Counted from the stretch's first letter, positions 50,384 to 59,735 are shown. The stretch is DNA of 64,000 nucleotides from Niameybacter massiliensis (GCF_001282685.1 NZ_LN875035.1:385001-449000), one strand, 5' to 3'. Notes: generated by a model not told the origin, from the sequence alone. Program-made: numbers and translations.

Positions 50384-51052
50384 CTAATTCGCTCCCTTCA
50401 CCTTTGATTGTATTTTTTCTAATGCCCTTTGGGTTTCATGCTCTAACCTCTGCTCAAATTTTTCTAAGGCAAAGTCTTGTATTCTCTTTTCCATTCCTTC
50501 TGAGGTAATCATTTGAGGTATAGAAAGTGTTCTAATAGGAGCAATCATTTCACGCTTATATCCTTTTTCAGCATATCTACCTCTTGTAGATTTCTTAAAT
50601 ACACCTATTCTCCTAAATACATTAAATTGAACCTTATCTTCACCTTTTGCGCCAGTCGTAGCTGTAAAACCAACTTTAGAAGGTACTTTAGGGCTATTTT
50701 TTTTAATAGTAACCTTAACAACTGCACGTTTACCCTTTCTAATTGCTGTCTTAGGAGTAAAAGGAAAATGTGCAAAGCTTAAAAGCTTCCCTTTTGATGT
50801 TAGAGAAGCTTTTAAATTTGATTTAGTTGGATAATTAACTCCACCAATAAATGATTTTTTTATCTCTTTCTGCTTAATAGCATATTCTTTAGGAACTATC
50901 CTACCTATTTCAGTTTTTGTCTGATCTAGGCTTCTTTTAAGTGCATGATAAATAGCAGTTTGAGTTTGTTTAGGAAATGATTTAAGTTCTAAACTAAGTA
51001 AGTCTATTTCTTTTGTATCAATCCAAACACTCCCTTTACCCATATTAACCAC
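50384..51052 (-). CDS. Minor tail / tail completion protein, gpZ-like
   Basis: A 222-residue basic protein. LSLELKSFPKQTQTAIYHAL, KRSLDQTKTEIGRIVPKEYA then IKQKEIKKSFI, and a C-terminal helix are typical of the phage minor tail protein Z family. The gene overlaps the preceding connector by 8 bp. Confidence 0.75.
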   Translation of the reverse strand: MVNMGKGSVWIDTKEIDLLSLELKSFPKQTQTAIYHALKRSLDQTKTEIGRIVPKEYAIKQKEIKKSFIGGVNYPTKSNLKASLTSKGKLLSFAHFPFTPKTAIRKGKRAVVKVTIKKNSPKVPSKVGFTATTGAKGEDKVQFNVFRRIGVFKKSTRGRYAEKGYKREMIAPIRTLSIPQMITSEGMEKRIQDFALEKFEQRLEHETQRALEKIQSKVKGAN

Positions 51053-51365
51053 CTACTAGGTTTTGATTTAGAATCACTTCATAGACTCCGTTATCTTCTC
51101 TTAACGAAAATACATACATTTGCTTTTCATCAAAAATAACTGGTCCATCTTGCTTAAGTTTTGCACTTAACCTTGATTTTGGCACAAAAAATAACAGCTC
51201 ACCAACATATAAGCCGTCATACTCTTTTTTAGATCTCTCTTCAAGTCTATCATTATCTACTACAATACTTATTTTCTGTCCGTTAATAATGTGCTCTTCT
51301 GTAAATTCATCTATATTGAAAAATGTTTGTTCTAAATCTTTATTTATTTGTTCTTTGAATCCCAT
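51045..51365 (-). CDS. Head-tail connector / head closure protein
   Basis: A 106-residue protein with IDEFTEEHIINGQKISIVVD, YDGLYVGELLFFVPKSRL and VFSLREDNGVYEVILNQ. Position (after the capsid gene, before gpZ) and beta-barrel composition fit the FII/gp16-like stopper proteins. No family motif is decisive. Confidence 0.65.
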   Translation of the reverse strand: MGFKEQINKDLEQTFFNIDEFTEEHIINGQKISIVVDNDRLEERSKKEYDGLYVGELLFFVPKSRLSAKLKQDGPVIFDEKQMYVFSLREDNGVYEVILNQNLVGG

Positions 51366-51379
51366 TTAATTTCACCCTC

Positions 51380-52423
51380 TTAGCAAACACCTGTTGCCAC
51401 TACATATGAATCTACATCGGGCATCCATGGTAACGGTCTTGACGCCAATCTCTCTGTATCAATTTCTTTTTCATCATCAACAGAGTACTTTGGAACACGT
51501 TTTTCCATGTATTTTACCCATTTACCATTTTCCTTTTGTGTAATTGCTCCGTATGTAATATTACCAGAACCAGATTGTGCAATAATACAAGTACCTTTTG
51601 GCAGTAATTGCTCTGCTACACCATTCGCTTTTACAATATTTGAGTAAGATACTACTTCAATTCCGTATTTAGTGAATCTACCATATGAAGTTACTCCTCT
51701 GCCTTTGTATTGTGCTTCAGCAAAAGAACCTGCTTGTGCTCTTAATTGAATAATTTCCTTTACAAATGAATTATTGGCAAATGTTTTCCCAGCATCAGGG
51801 TCTAAAAGAATAATGTCAGGCGTTGCTGATGATTTTGTTAAGATATTTTTTTCAATCCATTCTTCAATTTGTTCAATAGGATTTACTCCTTCTGCTGTCC
51901 ACTTTTTAGCAGTGGCAACACTAATTTTATTGGTGAATCCAAAATCAACGTTGAATGTCCCAGCTTCTTTGCCGCTTTCATCATATTCGGTAATGTCAAA
52001 TGATGATCCTAATAATACCTTTGCGCATAACCATTCTTCTGATAAAGTAATCTCTTGATCCATTTCAATTAAGTCTTGCATTAGCATTTCTGCTGCAATT
52101 TGATCAGGTGATTTTGTTGTATATGTATTATCCCCTGGTTGTCTCTTCTCTAAGTCTTCTCCAGTCAATACACGTTTAGGTGCTACTCTTGGAGTAGTGA
52201 TTTCATTTGTTGTATAACCACGTCTAGTTTCAAGTACACCATTAACTCTTGGTGCAACAAACGGCGCTGCTGATACACCACCTTTGATAATATCAATAAG
52301 AGCCTTCTCTGTTTTCGCAAACTTTGGATTGTTAAAGAATGTATCTCTTAAGAAAGTATGTACTGGTGGTGTTTGTCTTAAAGCTTCTAGCATTGTAGCT
52401 GTTTCATAAATATTAATTCCCAT
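51380..52423 (-). CDS. Major capsid protein, lambda gpE-like
   Basis: A 347-residue capsid subunit. VHTFLRDTFFNNPKFAKTEK, ALIDIIKGGVSAAPFVAPRV, RRGYTTNEITTPRVAPKRVL and DQIAAEMLMQDLIEMDQEIT are characteristic of the Phage_cap_E family. It is encoded 16 bp after the decoration gene, as in lambda. Confidence 0.93.
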   Translation of the reverse strand: MGINIYETATMLEALRQTPPVHTFLRDTFFNNPKFAKTEKALIDIIKGGVSAAPFVAPRVNGVLETRRGYTTNEITTPRVAPKRVLTGEDLEKRQPGDNTYTTKSPDQIAAEMLMQDLIEMDQEITLSEEWLCAKVLLGSSFDITEYDESGKEAGTFNVDFGFTNKISVATAKKWTAEGVNPIEQIEEWIEKNILTKSSATPDIILLDPDAGKTFANNSFVKEIIQLRAQAGSFAEAQYKGRGVTSYGRFTKYGIEVVSYSNIVKANGVAEQLLPKGTCIIAQSGSGNITYGAITQKENGKWVKYMEKRVPKYSVDDEKEIDTERLASRPLPWMPDVDSYVVATGVC

Positions 52424-52438
52424 TAGTTATTTCCTCCC

Positions 52439-52780
52439 TTATTTTAAAAAGATTCCTAGTTTTTGCAGTTCTAATTCAAAGGATGTTACTGTAACATCAT
52501 CACCTACAGTAATTTCACTTGCTTTAAAATCACCACTAATATACATTAAAGCTGTAGTGGTACCAGATGAGTTTTGAGTTACATCATCACATAAAATCCC
52601 TACTGGAACATCCGATGTGGCTGTACACATAGTACCTGTTGCATTAATTAATGTACCCCTTACAAGTACACCTGATCCTGTTGCAATTTCTACCCCCTTT
52701 GTATCTATAGGATGCGTGTTCCCTGCAATAAGCTTATCTGGTGTGAATTCACCAACTTTTTGAAATGCTTTTCTTGACAT
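52439..52780 (-). CDS. Head decoration protein, lambda gpD-like
   Basis: A 113-residue protein: FTPDKLIAGNTHPIDTKGVE, VPVGILCDDVTQNSSGTTTA then LMYISGDFKASEI, fitting the HDPD family that caps capsid trimers. Start overlaps the scaffold/protease stop. Position D before E matches lambda. Confidence 0.85.
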   Translation of the reverse strand: MSRKAFQKVGEFTPDKLIAGNTHPIDTKGVEIATGSGVLVRGTLINATGTMCTATSDVPVGILCDDVTQNSSGTTTALMYISGDFKASEITVGDDVTVTSFELELQKLGIFLK

Positions 52781-53157
52781 TATCTTCTACCTCCCATAAT
52801 TTTTTGACCTGCCGCAACTAATATGTTTACAGATTCATTTTTATCATCTTTATCACTATTTTGTGGTGCTGGTTCATTACTAATATTGTTAATACCACTT
52901 TCATTAGCATCCTTCATAACATTTTGAAGATGATTTTCACCAATCTTCTTTTGTGCATTAATAATATTAATTGCTACTTCACCAGCACTAAGTCCTCTTT
53001 CAATGCCATCATCTATAACATCTTCTACGCCCTGCACTGATAAATTTTGAATTGCTTTAATACGTGATCTTTCATTTGTTACTGCTTCTTTTTGAGCATC
53101 TTCTACAATTTGATTATAGATAGATGGATGCTCTTGTTTTAATTTGTCCACCGTCAT
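52780..53157 (-). CDS. Nested scaffold protein, in-frame internal start (Nu3-like)
   Basis: Within the protease gene, an ATG at 53157 (codon 236) is preceded by AAGGAGGAAGAAATA, an excellent RBS that lies in the protease coding region. It would make the 125-residue scaffold alone, as the Nu3 gene does inside lambda C. Visible in sequence; expression is inferred. Confidence 0.75.
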   Translation of the reverse strand: MTVDKLKQEHPSIYNQIVEDAQKEAVTNERSRIKAIQNLSVQGVEDVIDDGIERGLSAGEVAINIINAQKKIGENHLQNVMKDANESGINNISNEPAPQNSDKDDKNESVNILVAAGQKIMGGRR

Positions 53158-53862
53158 TATTTCTTCCTCCTTAGAATTTGTATTTGTATTGTCAATGGTG
53201 TTTGTTACACCACTAATACCTAAATTTTTGTTAAGTAATGCTTTCTTCATATTCTCGACACTCCCAAGATTGATAAGCTTATCTATAACTTCTTGCTTAT
53301 TCTCTAAAGAGTTGTAGATCTTTGGTGCTGATACATCATTGTTTATAATTTCATCAATAATACCTACTTCTAATGCTTGTTCAGCTGTAAACCATGTTGT
53401 TTTATCCATCAAAGCAATCATTTCTTCATCTGTTTTTTTATTTCTCATTGTGTATGCTTTTACAATAGTATTATCAACCTGCTCTAGAAAACTTGCATTA
53501 TCACGATGTGATGGAGCATTGCCATGGTTACCATTTGCTGCTCTGTGAATCATTATCTGAGATAATGCACTTGCTTGAACTGTATTAGCAGCCATTGCAA
53601 TAAATGATGCTGCACTCGCTGCAACTCCTACAATCTTTGCCGTTGTTTTCCCTGTATATCCTTTAATAAGGTTAAATATTTCGTAGCCATCAAATACACT
53701 ACCACCACCACTATTGATTAAGAAGATTACTTCTCCACCATTAGCTTGATTAAGAGCATTTTCAATCTGTCTAGGACATGTATAATCCCACTCCATCCAG
53801 TCATAAATCCAGGCATAATCATTTGGTATAATGTCACCTTTGATATTAATATTCTTTGGCAT
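52780..53862 (-). CDS. Head maturation protease with C-terminal scaffold (lambda C-like)
   Basis: A 360-residue protein. Protease part (about 1-190) is ClpP/S49-like: IFLINSGGGSVFDGYEIFNL, IVGVAASAASFIAMAA (catalytic Ser) and IMIHRAANGNHGNAPSH (His). The C-terminal 125 residues form a coiled-coil scaffold (MTVDKLKQEHPSIYNQIVED onwards). It cleaves the scaffold during head maturation. The region from residue 236 is also a separate nested gene. Confidence 0.9.
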   Translation of the reverse strand: MPKNINIKGDIIPNDYAWIYDWMEWDYTCPRQIENALNQANGGEVIFLINSGGGSVFDGYEIFNLIKGYTGKTTAKIVGVAASAASFIAMAANTVQASALSQIMIHRAANGNHGNAPSHRDNASFLEQVDNTIVKAYTMRNKKTDEEMIALMDKTTWFTAEQALEVGIIDEIINNDVSAPKIYNSLENKQEVIDKLINLGSVENMKKALLNKNLGISGVTNTIDNTNTNSKEEEIMTVDKLKQEHPSIYNQIVEDAQKEAVTNERSRIKAIQNLSVQGVEDVIDDGIERGLSAGEVAINIINAQKKIGENHLQNVMKDANESGINNISNEPAPQNSDKDDKNESVNILVAAGQKIMGGRR

Positions 53863-55401
53863 CTATTCACTTCCTTTCTCTTTAATTACTGTTACCATAC
53901 TGAGTTCTTTTCTTGCTTTCTCTTCTCGTATTCGTTGTCTATTATTGTCAAAGAAATCTCCACCATTCATCTCAATAGTTTCTTGCTGTCTTGTAGAAAA
54001 TCCTTGTTCTACTCTTATAGTAGCTGCATTAGCTTCTTTAACTGGATCTAATTGTCCAGGAGAAGGTCCACACCAATCACATTCACAGTATACTTTTCTT
54101 ATAAGTGGGTCTGAAAAGAATCCAGGTGCATAAATGCGACCTTTTGCAACTGCTTCAGTCAGCCATTCCTCATAAATAGGCTGACAAAAATCATTTGCCA
54201 ACCATGTTCTACGCATCCTGAACATTTTCCATGCTTCAAGCAACGCACCTCTTGATGCTGAATAATTGTTAGTGAACTGCTTTAATAGTATTTCTGGTGG
54301 TATTTCTAATGCCGCCCCTATTTGTCTTGCCATTGCATTTACAAAACCCTCAAATGCTGTATTGGGCCTACCAGGATTAGCAAAACTTGCTTTTTCTCCA
54401 GGTGCTAAAGCAACTACTGCCCCACTTCCTAAAGCAATTTCACTTTCTTCCTCTTCGTATGTATTCTCTTCATTATCCTCTCCCAGTGGTTTTTGATCTG
54501 TTGTTTGAGTCTCTATAAATACCGTATACATACCACTAACTACAGCAGCCATAAGTTCTGCATCAGTGTATCTACCTAATTGTTTTAGAGTTTCTATAAC
54601 AGGTGCTAAAAGTGGAACTCCTCTACGTTGTCCAACTCTCTCACTTTCCATACAATGTATAACATTTCTTCTTCCAGTCTTTTCTCCATATGCACGAACA
54701 CGCTTTATCTCTCTTCCGTTTGGATTCATAGATGATAACGGATGATAGTTTGCTATATGGTACGCAACAATTTCACCATCTGTATCACACTCTACTCCTT
54801 GAATGATATTTGACTCATATGTGCTGAATGTTGGATTACATACTCTATCAGCTTCAATAAGTTGTATTCTTAAATCATAAGGCATTTGTGGCCTAGGCTT
54901 ATATGGTAATAATGCAAATACATCACCATTCATAATCCATGACAAAAAGGCTAATTGCTGAAGTTCATAAAAGTTATTTATACGTTCCATATCACATGCT
55001 GTAGATTCAGCCCACAAGCTAAATTCTCTCATAGTGTCACGTTCCCACTTCATTGCTTGTTCCTCTGTAAGTCCAATGAATTCACTATCTATATTTGGTC
55101 TTGGTTTTAATCCACTGCCTACAACATTAGTTCTTGTTGTTTTTAGAGCACTTGTTGCTATAGGTGCACCACCCATATAACTATCTCGCGAACGCTCTCT
55201 TAATGTTGGTAAATGATCTTCTATATCTTCCTTATGGCTTCCTCCACCATGCCTCCATCCTTTGCTTGCTTTTCTAGTGTGGCTAGCACCATAGTTACCA
55301 TATCCACTATTAAGTATTTCTAACTTCTTCCTAGCTAATGTTCTATTTAAAGCTGCTTGTGGTGAAAAAATGCCTATTGCTTTGTCAATTAATTTCAACA
55401 T
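53863..55401 (-). CDS. Portal protein, lambda gpB-like
   Basis: The start is the ATG at 55401, four bases after AAGGAGGG. A 512-residue portal: GYGNYGASHTRKASKGWRHG, KTTRTNVVGSGLKPRPNID, EERSRDSYMGG-like front (RERSRDSYMGGAPIATSAL) and PPEILLKQFTNNYSASRGAL are the lambda-portal signatures. It forms the dodecameric DNA gate where terminase docks. Confidence 0.92.
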   Translation of the reverse strand: MLKLIDKAIGIFSPQAALNRTLARKKLEILNSGYGNYGASHTRKASKGWRHGGGSHKEDIEDHLPTLRERSRDSYMGGAPIATSALKTTRTNVVGSGLKPRPNIDSEFIGLTEEQAMKWERDTMREFSLWAESTACDMERINNFYELQQLAFLSWIMNGDVFALLPYKPRPQMPYDLRIQLIEADRVCNPTFSTYESNIIQGVECDTDGEIVAYHIANYHPLSSMNPNGREIKRVRAYGEKTGRRNVIHCMESERVGQRRGVPLLAPVIETLKQLGRYTDAELMAAVVSGMYTVFIETQTTDQKPLGEDNEENTYEEEESEIALGSGAVVALAPGEKASFANPGRPNTAFEGFVNAMARQIGAALEIPPEILLKQFTNNYSASRGALLEAWKMFRMRRTWLANDFCQPIYEEWLTEAVAKGRIYAPGFFSDPLIRKVYCECDWCGPSPGQLDPVKEANAATIRVEQGFSTRQQETIEMNGGDFFDNNRQRIREEKARKELSMVTVIKEKGSE

Positions 55402-55452
55402 TAATCCCTCCTTTCTTATAAATTTAGGGCTATGTGCAAACCTCACATAGCC

Positions 55453-55686
55453 CTAATCCAATGGTACTATTCTATATATCCTATTCCTTGCTTTTTTCTT
55501 ACTTGATACTTCAATCTTTTCAACTTCATTTTTCCAAAATACTATTTGTTCTCTAATTTCTTTAAGATTTGCTCGTGTAAGCCTTCTCGAACCTATGGTG
55601 TATTCTTGTCCTGATGTTACAGTTAATTCAGCTTCTAACCATGCATTTAGATGGGTTCTTGCTTGTTCTAATGTCCACGCTGCCAT
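55453..55686 (-). CDS. Head-tail joining protein, gpW-like / DUF6148
   Basis: ATG at 55686, seven bases after AAGGTGA. A 77-residue protein MAAWTLEQARTHLNAWLEAE with TVTSGQEYTIGSRRLTRANL and KEIREQIVFWKNEVEK. This is the small gpW-type family found just before lambda-type portal genes. It seals the filled head. Confidence 0.85.
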   Translation of the reverse strand: MAAWTLEQARTHLNAWLEAELTVTSGQEYTIGSRRLTRANLKEIREQIVFWKNEVEKIEVSSKKKARNRIYRIVPLD

Positions 55687-55807
55687 GATTTTCACCTTCT
55701 CTCAATATTTTTTTATTTATTTTAATACCTAGTTTCTTTAACTCATCTATACTACCCGTACCACATCTTAATGCTTTAAAACATTCTGATATAGTTACAT
55801 TTTCCAT
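55628..55807 (-). CDS. Small phage protein, 59 residues, overlaps the gpW-like gene
   Basis: GGAGG five bases before ATG at 55807 (TATGGAGGTATTTATGG) gives a 59-residue protein, MENVTISECFKALRCGTGSI onwards, ending in the first 59 bases of the next gene in another frame. The strong RBS and position after terminase favour expression. The overlap suggests translational coupling. Unrecognised. Confidence 0.55.
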   Translation of the reverse strand: MENVTISECFKALRCGTGSIDELKKLGIKINKKILREGENHGSVDIRTSKNPSKCMVRS

Positions 55808-55831
55808 AAATACCTCCATAAAAATAAGACC

Positions 55832-57661
55832 CTATAGGCCTTTTGATAATACTCTTCTTTTCTTCTTAATTATTTTTTGCTCATACTTTGTTCCAGTAAC
55901 ACCTTGTTTTTTTAATAACTCAAAATTAGGATTAAAAATCTTAATAGCAGCTTGAGCATAGTTCCTTACATCTAGTGATTCATTTCTTATTGATGTACTC
56001 TTCTTTTCCCAGTAAATTTTCTTTCCTCTTTTTGTCATTTCTTCTACTTGTACCTCAGAAGTAAGACCTTTGAAATAATCCTCAGTATAACCTCGTATGT
56101 ATTCTCCCTCTTCCCCCATAGGAAAATGGCAATATCCATCATTAACTCCACCTATATTTTCAAGCTTTAATCTCGATTGTAACATTTCTTTACCATCATC
56201 TACACCAAGTATAAATAGTACTGCTTTATTTCTTTTAGTATATGTTTGATGATAGATAAGAGGAATGCCTACACCACCTTTACCTTTGATAGCATAAATG
56301 CGCCTATGCTCTCTAACTTTTGTGAAATCATAAACATCGGATGTATAGTGGCCTCCTGAGTCTATACATGTACATGATACTCTTATTCCTGAACCATCTT
56401 TAAATCTAAATGTAGTTTGCAAATAATCATCTAACTGATCCCATACTGCCTTTTGTCCTGGGTCACCATAGAATACTTTATATTCTATCCCCCAGCTCTC
56501 CTCACCAACACCCCATCCAACAATCTCACATTCAAGACGATTATCTTGTGTGTCTACTCCGGCGGTAAGAACTAATACATCATCTGGAACTTGTGCTTCA
56601 TAAGTTTCCCTCCTATCTTTAATCACTTCATAATCAAGTTGCTCCTCCTTGGCTTTCTCATATGGCAACCCTAACCTCGTATTAACAAATACCCTCATAA
56701 GTTCTTCTTTTTTCTTTGCCTTAACATATTCATCGGCTAACCTATCCCATGGTACCCATGGACTAGAAAAAGAAGTTAAATGAAAACCTCTTGTACGTCT
56801 TTCTGGATACTTAGCAATCCATTTGCCTTTTTCTCTTTTCCATTCATATTCAGTATGTACAGAACCACAGTAGGGGCACGTTAATGTGTAGTTGTTAGGA
56901 TTAAATAGATCTATCGTAATAGCTACATACTCACCACATGAAATACATTTGTGATGCCACTCTTCTTGTGTAGACTCTTCATACTCAAATTCTATACGAG
57001 ATTCACCTTTTACAAGCGGTGATGATACCATTACTACTTTTCTATTCCAAAAGTTTGATGTACGCCCATCTGCTAATTGTGATGGATCTCCTCCTGTTCC
57101 TGCACTAGGTGGGTAAGCATCTACCTCATCCATTAGGATTACTCTTAATGGTGCAGAACGTAAACTTGCTTCACTATTTGCACCAGCTATTTTAAGCCAT
57201 CCACCAGGAAACATCTTCATTAAAGTATTATTTTTACCATCACGCTTACTTGAATCACTTATCTTATTAGTTAAACAGGGAGTATCTCTAACCATACTCA
57301 TGACACGTGTTTTTGCAAAATCCTTACATAAATCAAGTTGTGGCATTACATACATCATAGGAGATGGTTCTATATCTATAAAATATCCAAGCATATTCAG
57401 TAAGAATTCTGTTTTTCCAAGCTGAATACCACACATGATGACTGTTTTTTCTGTCCTTACATCACTTATTGAATCCATCATTTCACGCTGATAAGGAGCT
57501 CTATCAGTATTCCACTTTCCTTTTTCTGCAGAAGCTTCATCAGAAAGCATACGATTCTCATCTGCCCATTGTGATATAGTCATTTTCTTTGGCGGTGCAA
57601 TCATTCTTACTATTTCTTCAAGTACTATCTTAGATAAGTTAACTTGCGACTTTTTACTCAT
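55832..57661 (-). CDS. Terminase large subunit, gpA-like
   Basis: The start is taken at ATG 57661, in the overlap ATGAGTAA with the small subunit. A 609-residue packaging motor. ATPase: MCGIQLGKTEFLLNMLGYF (Walker A-like) and RVILMDEVDAYP (Walker B), with the nuclease half containing VLTAGVDTQDNRLECEIVGW and CIDSGGHYTSDVYDF. The GpA family cuts at cos sites, which fits the cos-like sequence upstream of the small subunit gene. Confidence 0.93.
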   Translation of the reverse strand: MSKKSQVNLSKIVLEEIVRMIAPPKKMTISQWADENRMLSDEASAEKGKWNTDRAPYQREMMDSISDVRTEKTVIMCGIQLGKTEFLLNMLGYFIDIEPSPMMYVMPQLDLCKDFAKTRVMSMVRDTPCLTNKISDSSKRDGKNNTLMKMFPGGWLKIAGANSEASLRSAPLRVILMDEVDAYPPSAGTGGDPSQLADGRTSNFWNRKVVMVSSPLVKGESRIEFEYEESTQEEWHHKCISCGEYVAITIDLFNPNNYTLTCPYCGSVHTEYEWKREKGKWIAKYPERRTRGFHLTSFSSPWVPWDRLADEYVKAKKKEELMRVFVNTRLGLPYEKAKEEQLDYEVIKDRRETYEAQVPDDVLVLTAGVDTQDNRLECEIVGWGVGEESWGIEYKVFYGDPGQKAVWDQLDDYLQTTFRFKDGSGIRVSCTCIDSGGHYTSDVYDFTKVREHRRIYAIKGKGGVGIPLIYHQTYTKRNKAVLFILGVDDGKEMLQSRLKLENIGGVNDGYCHFPMGEEGEYIRGYTEDYFKGLTSEVQVEEMTKRGKKIYWEKKSTSIRNESLDVRNYAQAAIKIFNPNFELLKKQGVTGTKYEQKIIKKKRRVLSKGL

Positions 57662-58187
57662 CACTATCAACCTTTGGCTCAATTTCATTTATATCTGTTT
57701 TTGATAGTTCTTCTAATGCTGCATAAATTTCTTTCGTAAGTATGTCTTGCACCGTTATTAAATTATCTATTCCTACTATGCTTGGCGAAACTTTATTAGG
57801 TAGCGCTAACATCTTTGATCTAAAATTAATGATTAATCCAGCATATAGCTGTTTAAATTCCTCGACGTTAACCAAGTCACCCGTAAGCTGCATCAATTCA
57901 AGTTCTGCTTTTTTTCTTTTTATTTTTTCAAGCTTTAGTTTCTCATTTTCAGATTCCTTCTTGACCAGGTTAACATTTTTGTCTTCATTAATTTCTTCTA
58001 TGTATTCATGATATTTTTGTAATGTTTCAATAAGCTTGTAACTTCCGTTTTTGTAGCGAGGTATTTTACCCTCTTGAACCATTTGCCTTATCCTGCGAGG
58101 GTCAACTCGGAATATTTCAGCCAATACTTGTGTACCAACGATTGTATCACTATTTATTTCAGTCTTTTTTTGTTTTGGCTCAGCCAT
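57654..58187 (-). CDS. Terminase small subunit, Nu1-like
   Basis: ATG at 58187, eight bases after GGGTGAT. A 177-residue protein with a winged-helix DNA-binding region (TIVGTQVLAEIFRVDPRRIR then QMVQEGKIPRYKNGSYKLIE), then a coiled coil (about 70-110) and a C-terminal part that contacts the large subunit. It resembles gpNu1, which binds cosB and starts packaging. Confidence 0.88.
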   Translation of the reverse strand: MAEPKQKKTEINSDTIVGTQVLAEIFRVDPRRIRQMVQEGKIPRYKNGSYKLIETLQKYHEYIEEINEDKNVNLVKKESENEKLKLEKIKRKKAELELMQLTGDLVNVEEFKQLYAGLIINFRSKMLALPNKVSPSIVGIDNLITVQDILTKEIYAALEELSKTDINEIEPKVDSDE

Positions 58188-58263
58188 TATTTGTATCACC
58201 CTTTCAGTAGACATTTTAGGAAGGAAACACCTTCTAAAAAAAAATTAGTAACTAGAGGAATAT

Positions 58264-58282
58264 CGGGCCTCGCGAGACCCGC
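58264..58282. other. Candidate cohesive-end (cosN) site
   Basis: CGGGCCTCGCGAGACCCGC, a GC-rich block in AT-rich DNA, 77 bp upstream of the small terminase gene. It centres on the palindrome CTCGCGAG with GGGC/ACCC flanks. It shares CCTCGCG with lambda cosN, which lies at the same place relative to Nu1. Confidence 0.45.
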
Positions 58283-58315
58283 ACTTCACCTAACTCCCTC
58301 ACAGTACCTTTTACA

Positions 58316-58345
58316 TTAAAAGAGGGCTCTATCAAGCCCCATTAA
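58316..58345 (-). terminator. Terminator between the 58554 gene and the packaging genes
   Basis: GGGGCTTGATAGAGCCC (stem GGGCT/GAGCCC) followed by TCTTTTAAT on the minus strand. It separates accessory and packaging genes. Confidence 0.6.
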
Positions 58346-58354
58346 TTACCTTTT

Positions 58355-58475
58355 AAACGACTAATTTATTAACAAACTATTACCACTCTATTAATGTACA
58401 CATAAACCCTTGTTCCTATTGCAATAACACTAGTTAATGTCAACATTAATCCCTAAAGTAAAGTAGTAAGTTAAA
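58355..58475. repeat. Iterated repeat cluster 1
   Basis: Contains CACTAGTTAATGTCAACATT followed by AATCCCTAAAGTAAAGTAGT, the same pattern as in clusters at 59615 and 59880. Noncoding. Nothing else is visible in 58346-58553. Confidence 0.6.
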
Positions 58476-58553
58476 ATACACTGTTACTGCTTAAAAGTCA
58501 AGAACTATTTCAACACTCTTTAAAACAGAAAAAATTATTTTTAAAACAGTATT

Positions 58554-59363
58554 TTAATACATAGCTATCTTATCAATAGACTTATATAAAGTATTCAATA
58601 GTTCTTCTGTTATATTTCTAACTTCTTGGTATTGAGATATAACCTCACTCTCTATTTCATCATATCCAAATTCTCTATTTATCTGAAGATTACCACATAC
58701 ACGTTCTAACTCTTTGTGACAATCTATTGAAAACCATTGATCAGCGCTCACTGCCTCTTCACATATAAATCCATTCTTTACTTGATCCTCTAATTCATAT
58801 ATTTCTACATCTATTGTCGTCCAGTCAAACTCTTCTCCTCTATAAAAATGAATATATTTAATATCCCACAGTGAAATATTTGTCATACTTTCCATTTGCA
58901 ATAAAACTTTCCTAATCTTCTCTTTAAAATCATCTGACATGGTTACTTTAAGCTCATCATAGCCATTTTTACATAGATTAGTCTCTATATGTTGTTTGAT
59001 AGAATAATATATACTTCTAGTTCCAGTTGCTAGTATTTTGTCATATTTATTTAAAAGAACTATATATCTCTCTAATTTTGTACGCATTTTTTTATTCAAG
59101 TATATCCTTCTATCTACGCTTATATATTTTTCTATTTCCCTTATGCTATCTGTAATCTCCATAGTTTCAGATTTATATACCTTTTCTAACTCTTTTCCTA
59201 GAGGTATTAGAATATCTTGTACTATCATTTGTTTATTTGCTAACTTAAGCTCATGCCTCTTCACCCTAATGCTACTCATATAAGTTACTCCACCACCAAT
59301 AACAACTCCTACCAACGGTAATGTAGCCTTAATAAGTTCCATAGTATCTTTTGTATCACTCAT
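58554..59363 (-). CDS. Membrane-anchored helical protein, unknown
   Basis: A 269-residue protein. One membrane helix near the N-terminus (about 13-31, LPLVGVVIGGGVTYMSSI), then a long helical cytosolic region (40-130) and a charged C-terminal part (MESMTNISLWDIKYIHFYRG, TEELLNTLYKSIDKIAMY). It lies on the accessory side of the terminase genes between repeat clusters. Possible lysogenic conversion or exclusion protein. Unrecognised. Confidence 0.65.
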   Translation of the reverse strand: MSDTKDTMELIKATLPLVGVVIGGGVTYMSSIRVKRHELKLANKQMIVQDILIPLGKELEKVYKSETMEITDSIREIEKYISVDRRIYLNKKMRTKLERYIVLLNKYDKILATGTRSIYYSIKQHIETNLCKNGYDELKVTMSDDFKEKIRKVLLQMESMTNISLWDIKYIHFYRGEEFDWTTIDVEIYELEDQVKNGFICEEAVSADQWFSIDCHKELERVCGNLQINREFGYDEIESEVISQYQEVRNITEELLNTLYKSIDKIAMY

Positions 59364-59448
59364 TCCTATACCCCCTCGTTATTTTAACTAGAGTATAAAA
59401 TATGTTTTATTTAAAGTAAACTATTTTCATTTACTCCCCTACATAATA

Positions 59449-59479
59449 AAAAGAGATAAGGCGTACACTCTTATCTCTC
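59449..59479 (-). terminator. Terminator upstream of the 58554 gene
   Basis: GAGATAAG and CTTATCTC arms (59450s and 59470s) with TTTTTATT following on the minus strand. It blocks readthrough from the repeat region. Confidence 0.7.
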
Positions 59480-59614
59480 TTCCTCTTCTCCAAATAGCTC
59501 AGTATAATTTGGAAATACAATAGCTTCTTGTTATTTGTTGATAATACTATCTTAGCAGCCTCACCCCTTTCTTGATTATTTAAATGCGTACTATAAAGAA
59601 TCTATGAAAAATTA

Positions 59615-59735
59615 GTTTTTGCAACATTAACTCTAGTTATTGCAACATAATGTATGCAATAATCCCTATAGTAAAGTATATAGATAGTAAAGTAGTTAGC
59701 TAAAATACTACAACAACATTATTTAGTCAAGCTCT
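59615..59735. repeat. Iterated repeat cluster 2
   Basis: CTCTAGTTATTGCAACATAA, then TGTATGCAATAATCCCTATA, then two runs of GTAAAGTA. Close in layout to clusters 1 and 3. Noncoding. Confidence 0.65.

Noticed and set aside
59481-59600. Possible decayed gene end on the minus strand (HLNNQERGEAAKIVLSTNNK, then a second frame AIVFPNYTELFGEEEER)
   Set aside because: Would need a frameshift and has no start; could be a phage gene remnant but is too short to support.
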